Positions 37,473 through 46,492 are shown, counted from the first letter of the stretch. The stretch: DNA of 64,000 bases from Flavobacteriaceae bacterium PS02334 (GCA_029959295.1 JASCOH010000007.1:186001-250000); one strand, 5' to 3'. Numbers and translations: made by a program. The notes: generated from the sequence alone by a model not told the origin.

Positions 37473-38367
37473 TTGTAGTTATTTTGGGTAATTGTTTTTT
37501 CTCTAATAACTGGTTCATTCCTTGGATTCCCTGCAATCCGCCGGTGTGAATCAGAAGTATTTTTGAATTGGATGGAAAATAATCCTTAGCAATCAAATCT
37601 AAAACTCCGAAAGCCATCTTACTAGTATAAACGGGGTCTAACGGAATATTATTACTTTGATTGAAATTATTTATAAAATTAATCAACTCTAAATCAATCT
37701 TTCCGTAGCCGCCAAAATGATACTCGTTAATCAATTTCCAATTATCGGTTTTTGCAAACTTACAAATTTCTTCTCGCAAGAAGTCTCCTTTTAACGCAGG
37801 AAATCCCAAAACTTTTTGGTGCGACAAAGCCGAATTGATTAATCCAGAAATCGTTCCGCCAGTTCCAACGGCACAGCAGATGTAATCGAATTGCGAATCT
37901 TCTTTTATTAAAATCTCCTCACAGCCTTTTACGGCCAAATCATTTGTCCCGCCTTCTGGAATCAGGTAAAAGCTGCCGAATTGTTGCTTTAATTGTTCGA
38001 TAAATTCTGGATTCTCTTTATTGGAATAGTCATTTCTTGAGATAAATTCGAACTGCATTCCGTTTTCTTGGGCGAATCTTAATGTTGGGTTTTCTCGGAT
38101 TTTCTCTCGCAATTCATCGCCACGAATAATTCCGATGGTCTTGAAATTATGTTCTTTTCCTGCGAAGGCGACGGCTGCGATGTGGTTTGAAAATGCGCCT
38201 CCGAAAGTCAATAGCGCGGTTTGGTTTTCTGCTTTGGCTTGAAGCAAATTATATTTTAGCTTTCGGTATTTATTTCCTGAGATAAAAGGATGGATTAGGT
38301 CTTCGCGACGAATGGCGAGGGTAATTCCGTTTTTTTGGAGGGGAAGATATTGTGTTGGTATTTCCAA
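37465..38367 (-). CDS. 1-aminocyclopropane-1-carboxylate deaminase/D-cysteine desulfhydrase family protein
   Basis: A fold-type II PLP enzyme of 300 residues. It has the PLP lysine in ISGNKYRKLKYNL (about 30-42), the FGGAFSNHIAAVAFAGK block and the GTGGTISGLI phosphate loop. Members deaminate D-cysteine or ACC; in bacteria without plant contact D-cysteine desulfhydrase activity is the likelier of the two (inferred). Stop and start overlap with the downstream LysM glucosaminidase gene suggests translational coupling, though no functional link is obvious. Confidence 0.85.
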   Translation of the reverse strand: MEIPTQYLPLQKNGITLAIRREDLIHPFISGNKYRKLKYNLLQAKAENQTALLTFGGAFSNHIAAVAFAGKEHNFKTIGIIRGDELREKIRENPTLRFAQENGMQFEFISRNDYSNKENPEFIEQLKQQFGSFYLIPEGGTNDLAVKGCEEILIKEDSQFDYICCAVGTGGTISGLINSALSHQKVLGFPALKGDFLREEICKFAKTDNWKLINEYHFGGYGKIDLELINFINNFNQSNNIPLDPVYTSKMAFGVLDLIAKDYFPSNSKILLIHTGGLQGIQGMNQLLEKKQLPKITTNV

Positions 38368-38472
38368 AATATAATTTTTAACTGTTCATTTTAGGTTTTC
38401 AAATGTACAAAACACGTACTAACACGCTTTAACTACGCTTGAGACACGGAGTAGCTACGCTTAAGCCTAGTC

Positions 38473-38817
38473 TCAGTCATACTTTTCAGGCTTCAAATAC
38501 CTGAAAAAACTCCAAATCTTTCGCTTTTGCAGATAATTTAGGTCGTTTTCATTGGCATAGGCTTCTCTTTCAAAACTGATATTTCTATATGCCTTATTTT
38601 TATCTCTAAATTGAAGCAATCGAAACAAATATTCCAAAAAATAAAGCATGAAAAAAGGCAAAATTAAGAGTTCTACTTGTTGTCTAATGTGAATTTTTTC
38701 GTGATTTAAAAGCACTTTATTTTCTTTGTCTAAAAAATTCCTGATAATTACGAAGGGATAAAGCGTCATGCCTCGATATCCTTTGGGAATTAAATATTTG
38801 GAAACGATTAGAAACAT
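38473..38817 (-). CDS. Small membrane protein with HEXXH-type zinc motif
   Basis: A 114-residue protein with a zincin-like HEKIH motif (about residues 39-43, LLNHEKIHIRQQVELL). A hydrophobic segment follows (LPFFMLYFLEYLFRLLQF) and then FEREAYANEND, which can supply the third, glutamate ligand. This is the minimal layout of a gluzincin peptidase close to the M48/M56 groups. Substrate and activity are unknown. Its start overlaps the upstream region of the divergent DUF5522 gene. Confidence 0.65.
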   Translation of the reverse strand: MFLIVSKYLIPKGYRGMTLYPFVIIRNFLDKENKVLLNHEKIHIRQQVELLILPFFMLYFLEYLFRLLQFRDKNKAYRNISFEREAYANENDLNYLQKRKIWSFFRYLKPEKYD

Positions 38818-38845
38818 TAATTATAAAGTTTATAAATTTGTAGCT

Positions 38846-39022
38846 ATGAACGAGCAAAATAATGAAAATAAATTAAAAGAAGGCGAAGATTTTTATTATA
38901 CTCCCGAAGGCTATAAATGTTTTACAGAAAAATATCATTTGAAACGCGGGTATTGCTGTAAAAGCGGGTGCAGGCATTGCCCGTATGGGTTTGATAAGAA
39001 AACGAGCTCAATTAGAAAATAA
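38846..39022 (+). CDS. DUF5522 family small Cys-rich protein
   Basis: A 58-residue protein with FYYTPEGYKCFTEKYHLKRG followed by CCKSGCRHCPYGF. Five cysteines close to each other suggest a metal site. The short family is common in Bacteroidota and has no known function. The ATG at 38846 is preferred; a frame from 38768 would add 26 residues that lie inside the divergent zincin-like gene. Gene-free DNA up to hutU holds short ACTTAGCAACTT repeats. Confidence 0.8.
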   Translation: MNEQNNENKLKEGEDFYYTPEGYKCFTEKYHLKRGYCCKSGCRHCPYGFDKKTSSIRK

Positions 39023-39145
39023 GCGAATTAGAAAATTAGATAATTCCTTTATTCGGTAAAAAAATATTCAGACAGATAGAATTTAAAATATAACGATTTT
39101 CGGACTTTGCGACTTAGCAACTCTGAAACTTAGCAACTTAAAAAA

Positions 39146-41128
39146 ATGACTTTCAAGGAACAAATACAACAGGGAATTCCATCGATTCTGCCAGAACCAA
39201 AACCTTATGAAGCGAATATCAATCATGCTCCGAAGCGAAAAGAGATTCTTTCTGAAGAGGAGAAAAAACTGGCTTTGAGAAATGCACTGCGTTATTTTGA
39301 GCCGAAAGACCATCCGGTTTTGATCAAGGAGTTTTTGGAAGAATTGAATACTTACGGAAGAATTTACATGTACCGGTTTCGTCCGGATTATGAGATGAAA
39401 GCGCGCCCGATTGAGGAATATCCTGGGAAATCTGAGCAGGCAAAAGCGATCATGCTGATGATTCAGAATAATCTGGATTATGCCGTGGCACAGCATCCGC
39501 ATGAGCTGATTACTTATGGTGGCAATGGCGCCGTTTTTTCTAACTGGGCTCAGTATTTATTGACGATGAAATATTTGTCCGAAATGACTGACGAGCAGAC
39601 TTTGACCATGTATTCTGGGCATCCGATGGGATTATTTCCTTCACATAAAGAGGCGCCGAGAGTCGTGGTAACGAACGGAATGGTGATTCCGAATTATTCA
39701 AAGCCAGACGATTGGGAGAAATTTAATGCTTTGGGCGTTTCGCAATACGGACAAATGACGGCGGGAAGCTATATGTACATCGGTCCGCAGGGAATAGTGC
39801 ATGGAACGACAATCACGGTTTTAAATGGATTCAGAAAGATAAAAAAATCTCCGACAGGGGGTTTATTCGTAACTTCTGGTTTGGGAGGCATGTCTGGCGC
39901 ACAGCCAAAAGCCGGAAATATTGCAGGATGCGTGACAGTTTGCGCCGAAGTGAATCCGAAGATTACGCAGATTCGTCATTCTCAAGGCTGGGTGAACGAA
40001 ATCGTTGAAAACATTGAAGATTTAGTTCCAAGAGTTAGAAAAGCTTTGAAAAATAAGGAAGTGATTTCGATTGCCTATTTAGGAAATGTGGTGGATGTCT
40101 GGGAGCGTTTTGACCAAGAAAACCTGCATATTGATTTGGGTTCTGACCAGACTTCGCTTCACAATCCGTGGGCGGGAGGTTATTATCCAACAGGCCATAC
40201 CTTTGAAGAATCGAACGAAATGATGGCCAATAATCCTGAGAAATTCAAGGCAGAAGTTCAAAAAACATTGCGCCGCCATGCGGATGCGATTAACAAACAT
40301 ACCGCAAAAGGAACGTATTTCTTTGACTATGGAAATGCTTTTTTATTAGAAGCTTCCCGTGCTGGAGCTGATGTTTTTGCTCCGAATGGCATTGATTTCA
40401 AATATCCGAGCTATGTTCAAGATATTATGGGACCGATGTGTTTTGACTATGGATTTGGGCCTTTCCGTTGGGTTTGCGCTTCTGGAAAACCGGAAGATTT
40501 AGCGAAAACTGACAGGATTGCAAGTGACGTTTTAGAGGAATTGGCCAAAACTTCTCCGGAGGAAATCCAACAGCAGATGCAGGATAATATCAAGTGGATC
40601 AAAGGCGCTCAGGAAAATAAATTGGTCGTTGGCTCGCAAGCTAGGATTTTATATGCGGATGCGGCAGGAAGGATTAAAATTGCGGAAGCTTTCAACCAGG
40701 CGATTGCCAAAGGCGAAATTGGGTACGTGATTTTAGGACGCGACCACCACGATGTTTCAGGAACGGATTCTCCTTACAGAGAAACTTCAAATATTTATGA
40801 CGGATCGAAATTTACGGCGGATATGGCGATTCAAAACGTAATCGGCGATAGTTTCAGAGGCGCGACTTGGGTTTCGATTCACAATGGCGGCGGCGTTGGC
40901 TGGGGCGAGGTGATTAACGGTGGTTTTGGTATGGTTCTTGATGGTTCTAGTGAGGCTTCAAGACGCTTACAATCAATGCTTTTCTGGGACGTGAACAACG
41001 GAATTTCAAGAAGAAGCTGGGCGCGAAACGACGAAGCGATTTTTGCCATAAAACGAGCCATGGAAACGCAACCTTTGTTAAAAGTTACCATCCCTAATAA
41101 AGTGGACGACGCGCTTTTAGATTTTTAA
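39146..41128 (+). CDS. hutU: Urocanate hydratase
   Basis: Urocanase converts urocanate to imidazolonepropionate in histidine degradation, using tightly bound NAD+. The 660-residue protein is the long Bacteroidota form. It contains ITYGGNGAVFSNWAQYLLTMKYL, the NAD-binding GGLGGMSGAQPKAG, and the active-site region FDYGFGPFRWVCASGKPEDL. The end region GGGVGWGEVINGGFGMVLDGS is also typical. No hutH, hutI or hutG lies next to it. The two short genes downstream on the same strand appear unrelated. Confidence 0.97.
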   Translation: MTFKEQIQQGIPSILPEPKPYEANINHAPKRKEILSEEEKKLALRNALRYFEPKDHPVLIKEFLEELNTYGRIYMYRFRPDYEMKARPIEEYPGKSEQAKAIMLMIQNNLDYAVAQHPHELITYGGNGAVFSNWAQYLLTMKYLSEMTDEQTLTMYSGHPMGLFPSHKEAPRVVVTNGMVIPNYSKPDDWEKFNALGVSQYGQMTAGSYMYIGPQGIVHGTTITVLNGFRKIKKSPTGGLFVTSGLGGMSGAQPKAGNIAGCVTVCAEVNPKITQIRHSQGWVNEIVENIEDLVPRVRKALKNKEVISIAYLGNVVDVWERFDQENLHIDLGSDQTSLHNPWAGGYYPTGHTFEESNEMMANNPEKFKAEVQKTLRRHADAINKHTAKGTYFFDYGNAFLLEASRAGADVFAPNGIDFKYPSYVQDIMGPMCFDYGFGPFRWVCASGKPEDLAKTDRIASDVLEELAKTSPEEIQQQMQDNIKWIKGAQENKLVVGSQARILYADAAGRIKIAEAFNQAIAKGEIGYVILGRDHHDVSGTDSPYRETSNIYDGSKFTADMAIQNVIGDSFRGATWVSIHNGGGVGWGEVINGGFGMVLDGSSEASRRLQSMLFWDVNNGISRRSWARNDEAIFAIKRAMETQPLLKVTIPNKVDDALLDF

Positions 41129-41143
41129 TATTTTTCAATCAGC

Positions 41144-41311
41144 ATGCAGCAATTAAATAGTATATCATTATTATTCATGAGTCTTGGATTTTTAATTTTA
41201 GGGCTGCTTTTTGAAAATGCATTTATAAAAATCGTCATCCTCACAGCAGCCGCAGTTCTAAGCATTGTGGCCGCAATCAGGAGTTTCAAGGAGAAGAATA
41301 AAAAGAAATAA
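41144..41311 (+). CDS. Small two-helix membrane protein
   Basis: A 55-residue frame starting 15 bases after hutU. Two hydrophobic stretches (SLLFMSLGFLILGLLF and FIKIVILTAAAVLSIVAAI) are joined by a short turn with an acidic residue, and a basic tail (KEKNKKK) follows. The tight spacing, membrane pattern and clean stop support a real gene, though I do not recognise the family. It is too short for strong coding statistics. Confidence 0.6.
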   Translation: MQQLNSISLLFMSLGFLILGLLFENAFIKIVILTAAAVLSIVAAIRSFKEKNKKK

Positions 41312-41335
41312 GACTATAACTATTAAAACTTTGCT

Positions 41336-41875
41336 ATGAAAACGATTAAATTTTTACCGCTATTCTGCCTTTTTATGCTGGCCTCTTGTTTGTCTGTTCA
41401 GGTAAATACTGACTATGATAAAAATGCAGATTTTACACAATATAAGACTTTTGCTTTCCATAAAACCGGGATTGACAAAGTGGAAGTTTCTGATTTAGAC
41501 AAGCGAAGAATCTTAAATGCTATCGATGCTGAAATGACGGCAAAAGGTTTTACAAAAAGCGACAAACCTGATATTTTGGTTAATATTTTCACCAAATCAA
41601 GACAGCAAGTTGACGTGAACCAGTTTAACGCCGGATGGGGTTATGGCTGGGGATGGGGATGGAATCCTTGGATGTGGGGAGGTAGAAATACTTCTGTTAC
41701 TACCACTACTGAAGGCACTTTGTACATTGATTTAGTTGATGCTAAGAAAAAAGAACTGATCTGGCAAGGTGAAGGTGTTGGCGTTTTGACTCAAAACATG
41801 AAACATAAAGACGAAAGAATTCAGGAGTTCGTGAAAAAGATTTTGGTAAAATACCCTCCAGAAATCAAGAAATAA
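41336..41875 (+). CDS. DUF4136 lipoprotein
   Basis: A 179-residue lipoprotein with a signal peptide ending LASC (Cys18). The DUF4136 pattern follows: VNTDYDKNADFTQYKTFAFH, then IDAEMTAKGFTKSDKPDILVNIF, a Gly/Trp-rich insert (GWGYGWGWGWNPWMWGG, about 104-120) and TEGTLYIDLVDAKKKELIWQGEG. The family is envelope-associated and of unknown function. It follows the small membrane protein gene after 24 bases and ends at a terminator. Confidence 0.88.
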   Translation: MKTIKFLPLFCLFMLASCLSVQVNTDYDKNADFTQYKTFAFHKTGIDKVEVSDLDKRRILNAIDAEMTAKGFTKSDKPDILVNIFTKSRQQVDVNQFNAGWGYGWGWGWNPWMWGGRNTSVTTTTEGTLYIDLVDAKKKELIWQGEGVGVLTQNMKHKDERIQEFVKKILVKYPPEIKK

Positions 41876-41894
41876 TCCTTACGCATACTTAACT

Positions 41895-41922
41895 TAAAAA
41901 ACCGCACTTCGCGGTTTTTTTT
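41895..41922 (+). terminator. Terminator after the DUF4136 gene
   Basis: AACCGC (41900-41905) pairs with GCGGTT (41911-41916), followed by a T tract to 41922. It lies about 20 bases after the stop. Confidence 0.85.
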
Positions 41923-42006
41923 ATGTACTTATACTTCTATTTTATGGAATAACAATCTGGCAGATTGATTTGAAATAGTATTACGAATAGCTTGCTCTCC
42001 TTAATT

Positions 42007-42222
42007 TCAATCATATAAAAAATTCATCAACTCATCAAATAGAGGAACGGCATGGTTTGCTGATTTCAATCTTTCATCGAGCGCAATTGAGTCTTCCTCA
42101 ACAGATTTGTTATAAACTTCAAGCTGTTCTTCTGACAACGCACTTTTTAAAGCTTTTATCTTTATTGAAAGAATTAGAAGCTTTGCATTCATTTTATTTT
42201 CTAGATTCATAAAAAATGACAT
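42007..42222 (-). CDS. Hypothetical protein, short and helical
   Basis: A 71-residue frame (alternative starts at M5 and M11) with a mildly hydrophobic helix and a charged second half (LSEEQLEVYNKSVEEDS). I do not recognise it. The composition looks protein-like, but there is no neighbour or motif to support it and the surrounding DNA is very AT-rich. Confidence 0.4.
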   Translation of the reverse strand: MSFFMNLENKMNAKLLILSIKIKALKSALSEEQLEVYNKSVEEDSIALDERLKSANHAVPLFDELMNFLYD

Positions 42223-42556
42223 TAAATTATTTGTAAAAAAATAAGATATCTGAAGCTTAAAATCACAATTACATCTTTTTAAACAAATTGAATATTAAAA
42301 AAAATTCACTATCGTAATAATTTATGATAAAAATAAAAAATATAACAATACAAAAACAAATTAACTATTGACAAATATAAAAAGATAGCTTTTGAATGAT
42401 TTAGCTAAATTTTCGTTTACTTATTGATCTCGATTAATTGCAGGATTGACATTTAATTGTCAACCGCATTTCATCACTGTGGTTTTTTTTATGCTTTTTT
42501 AAGAGTCCTTTCGATTAAAGATTTGTAATTTTACAAAAACAGAAACGTTTAAAAAT
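42223..42556. other. AT-rich gene-free stretch with a terminator-like end
   Basis: No gene is evident. The only structure is near the right end: TTGACA and TGTCAA (42446-42463) form a small hairpin, followed by AACCGC/GTGGTT (42462-42484) and eight T (42483-42490), the shape of an intrinsic terminator on the plus strand. As no plus-strand gene precedes it, a small RNA or a leader of the hydroxylase gene are possible readings. Confidence 0.35.
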
Positions 42557-44317
42557 ATGGAAACGGAATTTGAAAGCAATCCTTTGATAGACAGACTTCC
42601 TGAGCATTTGAAACAATTTATTAAGCCTCAGGATTATGAAGATTACACACCGATAAATCAAGCAGTTTGGCGCTATGTGATGCGTAAAAACGTAGATTAT
42701 CTTTCAAAAGTTGCTCACAATTCTTATCTCGACGGACTTAAAAAAACAGGTCTTGAAGTAGACAATATTCCAAACATGTATGGCATGAACCGAATTTTGA
42801 AAGAAATCGGCTGGGCTGCGGTAGCCGTTGACGGATTTATTCCGCCAAATGCTTTCATGGAATTCCAGGCTTACAACGTCTTGGTCATTGCCTCAGATAT
42901 CAGACAATTAGAACACATCGAATATACGCCTGCGCCAGACATTATCCACGAAGGTGCTGGCCACGCTCCTATTATTGCCAATCCTGAATATGCTGAATAT
43001 TTGAGACGTTTTGGCGAAATAGGCTGCAAGGCAATTTCCTCTTCGCGCGATTATGAAATGTATGAAGCCATCCGATTGCTTTCAATTTTAAAGGAAGCTG
43101 AAGGAACGCCCCAAAGCGAGATCGATGCGATTGAGAAAAAAGTAGAAGATCTGCAGAACAATATGGGCGAATTGTCAGAAATGGCTCTGATCAGAAACCT
43201 GCATTGGTGGACGGTTGAATATGGCTTGATCGGCGATGTTGACAACCCAAAAATATACGGTGCCGGATTGCTTTCTTCTATCGGGGAAAGTGCTTGGTGC
43301 ATGACAGACAATGTGAAAAAATCGCATTACGACATCAATGCAGCTTACCAAAGTTTTGATATTACGAAACCACAGCCACAGTTATTTGTGACGCCAGATT
43401 TTGCACATTTGAGTTCTGTTTTGGAAGAATTTGCAAATAAAATGGCGCTTCGAACCGGAGGACTTTCTGGAGTACAGAAATTAATACAATCTAACGCTCT
43501 AGGAACAATTGAACTCAGTACCGGACTTGAGATTTCTGGAGTTTTCACGAATGTAATTGAAGAAAACGGAAAACCAGTTTATGTTCAAACCACAGGAAAA
43601 ACCGCTTTATCTTACAGAGAAAAAGAATTGGTCGGACATTCGACTTCCTACCATGCGGAAGGTTTTGGAAGCCCGATCGGGAAATTAAAAGGAATCAATC
43701 TGGCTATCGAAGACATGAGCCCGAGAGATTTGCAAGCCTATGCGATTTATGAAGGCGAGCGCGTAACTTTAGAATTTGAAGGAGACATTACCGTTTCTGG
43801 GAAAATCATTACGGGCACGAGAAACTTGCAAGGAAAAATCATCATCATCAGTTTTGCAGATTGCACGGTAACCCACAATGACACTGTTTTATTCCAGCCT
43901 GAGTGGGGAATTTTTGACATGGCTGTCGGTAAAAAAGTGATTTCTGCTTTTTCTGGACCTGCCGACGTGAAAAGCTTTGACATGATCACGCACGTTCCTT
44001 CGAGCACGACAATTAAGGCAAAAACCAATCCTGAAAAAGAAGAATTGGAAAGCCTTTATTTAAATATCAGAAATATCCGTGAAGGAAAAACGGCTTTCAT
44101 GACGATTGAAAAAACTTTTGAAACTTTAAAAGAAAATCACCCAAAAGATTGGTTGCTTTCTGTAGAAATTGCAGAAATTTTAGACAAAGAAAATGAAACA
44201 GAACTTTTTCAGAAAGTCATAATCCACTTAGAAAAAGTAAAACACAATCGCCCCGAAGTTGCACATTTGATTTCTGGCGGATTAGAATTGATTCTAGAAC
44301 ACGAAAACGTGGAATAA
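42557..44317 (+). CDS. Aromatic amino acid hydroxylase, long form
   Basis: A non-haem iron, pterin-dependent monooxygenase, most likely phenylalanine-4-hydroxylase. Of 586 residues, about 1-330 form the catalytic domain. The iron ligands are H131 and H136 in HEGAGHAP and E221 in HWWTVEYG, all intact. The remaining 250 or so residues are an additional domain absent from the 260-residue proteobacterial PhhA enzymes; it seems to be the norm in Flavobacteriia, with unknown role. No regulatory ACT domain is seen. A strong terminator follows. Confidence 0.9.
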   Translation: METEFESNPLIDRLPEHLKQFIKPQDYEDYTPINQAVWRYVMRKNVDYLSKVAHNSYLDGLKKTGLEVDNIPNMYGMNRILKEIGWAAVAVDGFIPPNAFMEFQAYNVLVIASDIRQLEHIEYTPAPDIIHEGAGHAPIIANPEYAEYLRRFGEIGCKAISSSRDYEMYEAIRLLSILKEAEGTPQSEIDAIEKKVEDLQNNMGELSEMALIRNLHWWTVEYGLIGDVDNPKIYGAGLLSSIGESAWCMTDNVKKSHYDINAAYQSFDITKPQPQLFVTPDFAHLSSVLEEFANKMALRTGGLSGVQKLIQSNALGTIELSTGLEISGVFTNVIEENGKPVYVQTTGKTALSYREKELVGHSTSYHAEGFGSPIGKLKGINLAIEDMSPRDLQAYAIYEGERVTLEFEGDITVSGKIITGTRNLQGKIIIISFADCTVTHNDTVLFQPEWGIFDMAVGKKVISAFSGPADVKSFDMITHVPSSTTIKAKTNPEKEELESLYLNIRNIREGKTAFMTIEKTFETLKENHPKDWLLSVEIAEILDKENETELFQKVIIHLEKVKHNRPEVAHLISGGLELILEHENVE

Positions 44318-44338
44318 ATATATTTCTATAAAAACTAA

Positions 44339-44388
44339 AACCGCAGATTCGCAGATTAAAATAAATCTGTGACTCTGCGGTTCTTTTT
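44339..44388 (+). terminator. Terminator of the aromatic amino acid hydroxylase gene
   Basis: Bases 44339-44357 pair with 44364-44382 (AACCGCAGA with TCTGCGGTT, CAGATT with AATCTG) around a 6-base loop, with two mismatches. CTTTTTT follows. It rules out the upstream start at 44369 for the next gene. Confidence 0.92.
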
Positions 44389-44446
44389 TGCCCGTAGGTT
44401 TTTCGATTTAATTTTTATAAATTTATATATCACAAGAAAATCGCTG

Positions 44447-45559
44447 ATGGACGAATTTTTTAATTTTATTGAAACAACGCAAATTGAAACGCCGGTAGTT
44501 TTCTTTTTTGTGATATTCGCCTTGGGAATCGCTATATTTCACACTTTTATTTTCATGGGAATATACAAGTGGGATTTTCGCCCAAAGTGGCTTTTCTTCG
44601 CCTTAAATCCTTCATTAATCCTGCTTACTTATCTCTTTTTTGGAAATTATGTCATGGTCACTTTTGGCATTCTTTTCGCTTCCGTTTTTATCTTGGCAAT
44701 TTTAGGAATGTTTGTTTCAATCTTCATTAAAGATAAGGAGGAAGAAAATTTCAACAGAAAGCACAACATACCCAAAAAGCCACTTTGGAAGCGTATTTTA
44801 ATTACAATCGGAACTATTCTTTTCGGAATAATATTCTTGTCCATCGGCCCTTATGCTTTTGTTTTAATTCTTGCTTTAATCATTTTAACTGCAATTCTTC
44901 CTAATAAAACCAACCGATTTTTAAAATACCAAGGCATTCTTCCTTCTTCAAAAATTCGTTCTGTGGCAATGGGCTTGGCTGAAGTTCAAGGCAAATTAGT
45001 GATGATTGAAGAACTTTTAGCGCCAATTGAAAAAGTTCCCTGTATTGGATATGAATATAAAATTGAAAATATTTCTAGAGATAAAGACGGAAAAGAAAGC
45101 TTCTCAACAATATCTTCTGAAATAATTTGCAATCGGTTTTATATCGAAGATGAAACTGGAAAAATAGAGGTAAATCCAGAGAAATTAGACTTTGTTTGGA
45201 TAGAACTTAACGAACAATATCGCAGTGGCGGAAGACGCTATTCGCAATATATCATCAAAAATAATGACGAAATGTTGCTTATCGGAAAAGTTGGCCTAGA
45301 ATCAAACAAGCCTGTTTTTATGCACGAAGATATTAAAAATGTCTTCGGAATTTGTCCTGTAGAAAAAGTCGGAACTTACAATAAAAACAAGCCTTTGCTC
45401 AATTCACTGATTTATTTTTCTGTAGTTTTTGCATTCTTGACCGCCATAATTTTGATTACTCCAATCAGCATTGAAAACGGAATCGTAACGCTCAAATTCA
45501 ACTCGGAATTATTCAATTGGAAAGATTTTTTCTCTAACTTTAATGAACTTTTTAACTAA
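44447..45559 (+). CDS. GIDE-like domain membrane protein
   Basis: A 370-residue membrane protein with helices near 18-38, 50-70, 73-95 and 120-155, and one near the C-terminus. The soluble part (about 175-320) contains RSVAMGLAEVQGKLVMIEELLAPIEKVPCIGYEYKIE. This resembles the GIDE/BAM domain found in mitochondrial MUL1-type E3 ligases and their bacterial relatives; the RING finger is absent. The start at 44447 is preferred because 44369 falls inside a terminator. It is 5 bases upstream of a lemA gene, a recurrent pairing in bacteria as far as I recall. Confidence 0.68.
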   Translation: MDEFFNFIETTQIETPVVFFFVIFALGIAIFHTFIFMGIYKWDFRPKWLFFALNPSLILLTYLFFGNYVMVTFGILFASVFILAILGMFVSIFIKDKEEENFNRKHNIPKKPLWKRILITIGTILFGIIFLSIGPYAFVLILALIILTAILPNKTNRFLKYQGILPSSKIRSVAMGLAEVQGKLVMIEELLAPIEKVPCIGYEYKIENISRDKDGKESFSTISSEIICNRFYIEDETGKIEVNPEKLDFVWIELNEQYRSGGRRYSQYIIKNNDEMLLIGKVGLESNKPVFMHEDIKNVFGICPVEKVGTYNKNKPLLNSLIYFSVVFAFLTAIILITPISIENGIVTLKFNSELFNWKDFFSNFNELFN

Positions 45560-45564
45560 AAAAC

Positions 45565-46125
45565 ATGAATCCAATTCTCTCTATTGTCATCATAATTCTT
45601 ATCATCGCAGGGCTTTTGAGCGTAATTATTTCTACGTATAACAAAATCGTCATGCTGAAATTCAACGTAGAAAAAGCTTTTGCGAACATCGACGTACTTT
45701 TAAAACAACGAGCTGACGAAATTCCGAATCTTATCAAAGTTGTGAAAGAATATATGAATTATGAAGAAAATGTTTTGGAAAAACTGACGCAATTACGAAC
45801 CAAATTTCTGAATTCAAATGACACAAACGAAAAAATCGAACTGTCAAATGAAATGAACAAAAGCATGAAAACTATTTTTGCCGTTTCTGAAAACTATCCA
45901 GATTTAAAGGCTTCACAAAATTTTTCATCGTTGCAGACAAGAGTTTCTGAGTTGGAAAATGCCATCGCTGACAGAAGAGAATTTTTCAATGAAAGCGTAA
46001 ATATGTACAATATCGGAATTACGGAATTCCCAAATGTGATTCTTGCAAAAATCTTGGGATACAAAGAAAAATTGCTGTTGCAGATTTCAGAACAAGAAAA
46101 AAAATACGATGGAATTCAGTTTTAA
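45565..46125 (+). CDS. LemA family protein
   Basis: A 186-residue membrane-anchored protein. An N-terminal helix (about 4-25, LSIVIIILIIAGLLSVIIS) is followed by the conserved LemA helical-bundle sequence (YNKIVMLKFNVEKAFANIDVLLKQRADEIPNLIKVVKEY). The family is widespread, with no settled biochemical function. It sits between the GIDE-like protein and a small membrane protein whose start overlaps its last codons, so the three likely act together. A second LemA gene is at 53337. Confidence 0.92.
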   Translation: MNPILSIVIIILIIAGLLSVIISTYNKIVMLKFNVEKAFANIDVLLKQRADEIPNLIKVVKEYMNYEENVLEKLTQLRTKFLNSNDTNEKIELSNEMNKSMKTIFAVSENYPDLKASQNFSSLQTRVSELENAIADRREFFNESVNMYNIGITEFPNVILAKILGYKEKLLLQISEQEKKYDGIQF

Positions 46126-46492
46126 ATATTACGAAATACTTCACTATTTTGAAGCCGAACCCGCGATGGTTGTGATGTGCGCTGCTTTTGGCGTTCCACT
46201 TTTGATGTTTGCTTTGTCATTGCCGCTATACATTTTTCGAAAAATCGGGCTAGACAAAACCTTGAAGCCTTTTTACAGCATCCTCTATATTCCGCTGGCC
46301 ATTTCTTGGATTATTGGCTTTATTTTGATGATGATTCTGCTGTTCACAGGCGTTTCCGGAATCCGAATGGTACTGATTTGGACACTGATGTACCTAACTT
46401 ATCTCTTCTTCGGAATTTTTAACAGAAAAGCAATCAACCGATGGATTGACGACACCGGAAAGAATGCAATCAACAAAAAATCTTCTGATTAA
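46109..46492 (+). CDS. Multi-helix membrane protein coupled to LemA
   Basis: A 127-residue protein with three or four membrane helices (about 19-38, 50-72, 80-100). It begins at the ATG at 46109, inside the last codons of lemA (17-base overlap), which implies translational coupling. A frame from 46043 would add 22 residues read out of frame over lemA and is rejected. I do not recognise a named family. Its last four bases overlap the convergent DUF4230 gene. Confidence 0.7.
   Translation: MEFSFKYYEILHYFEAEPAMVVMCAAFGVPLLMFALSLPLYIFRKIGLDKTLKPFYSILYIPLAISWIIGFILMMILLFTGVSGIRMVLIWTLMYLTYLFFGIFNRKAINRWIDDTGKNAINKKSSD

Noticed and set aside
38768-38845. Longer start for the DUF5522 protein
   Set aside because: It would overlap the divergent zincin-like gene and add 26 residues absent from the short family.
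44369-44446. Longer start for the GIDE-like protein
   Set aside because: It would begin inside the terminator of the preceding gene; the ATG at 44447 leads directly into a membrane protein.
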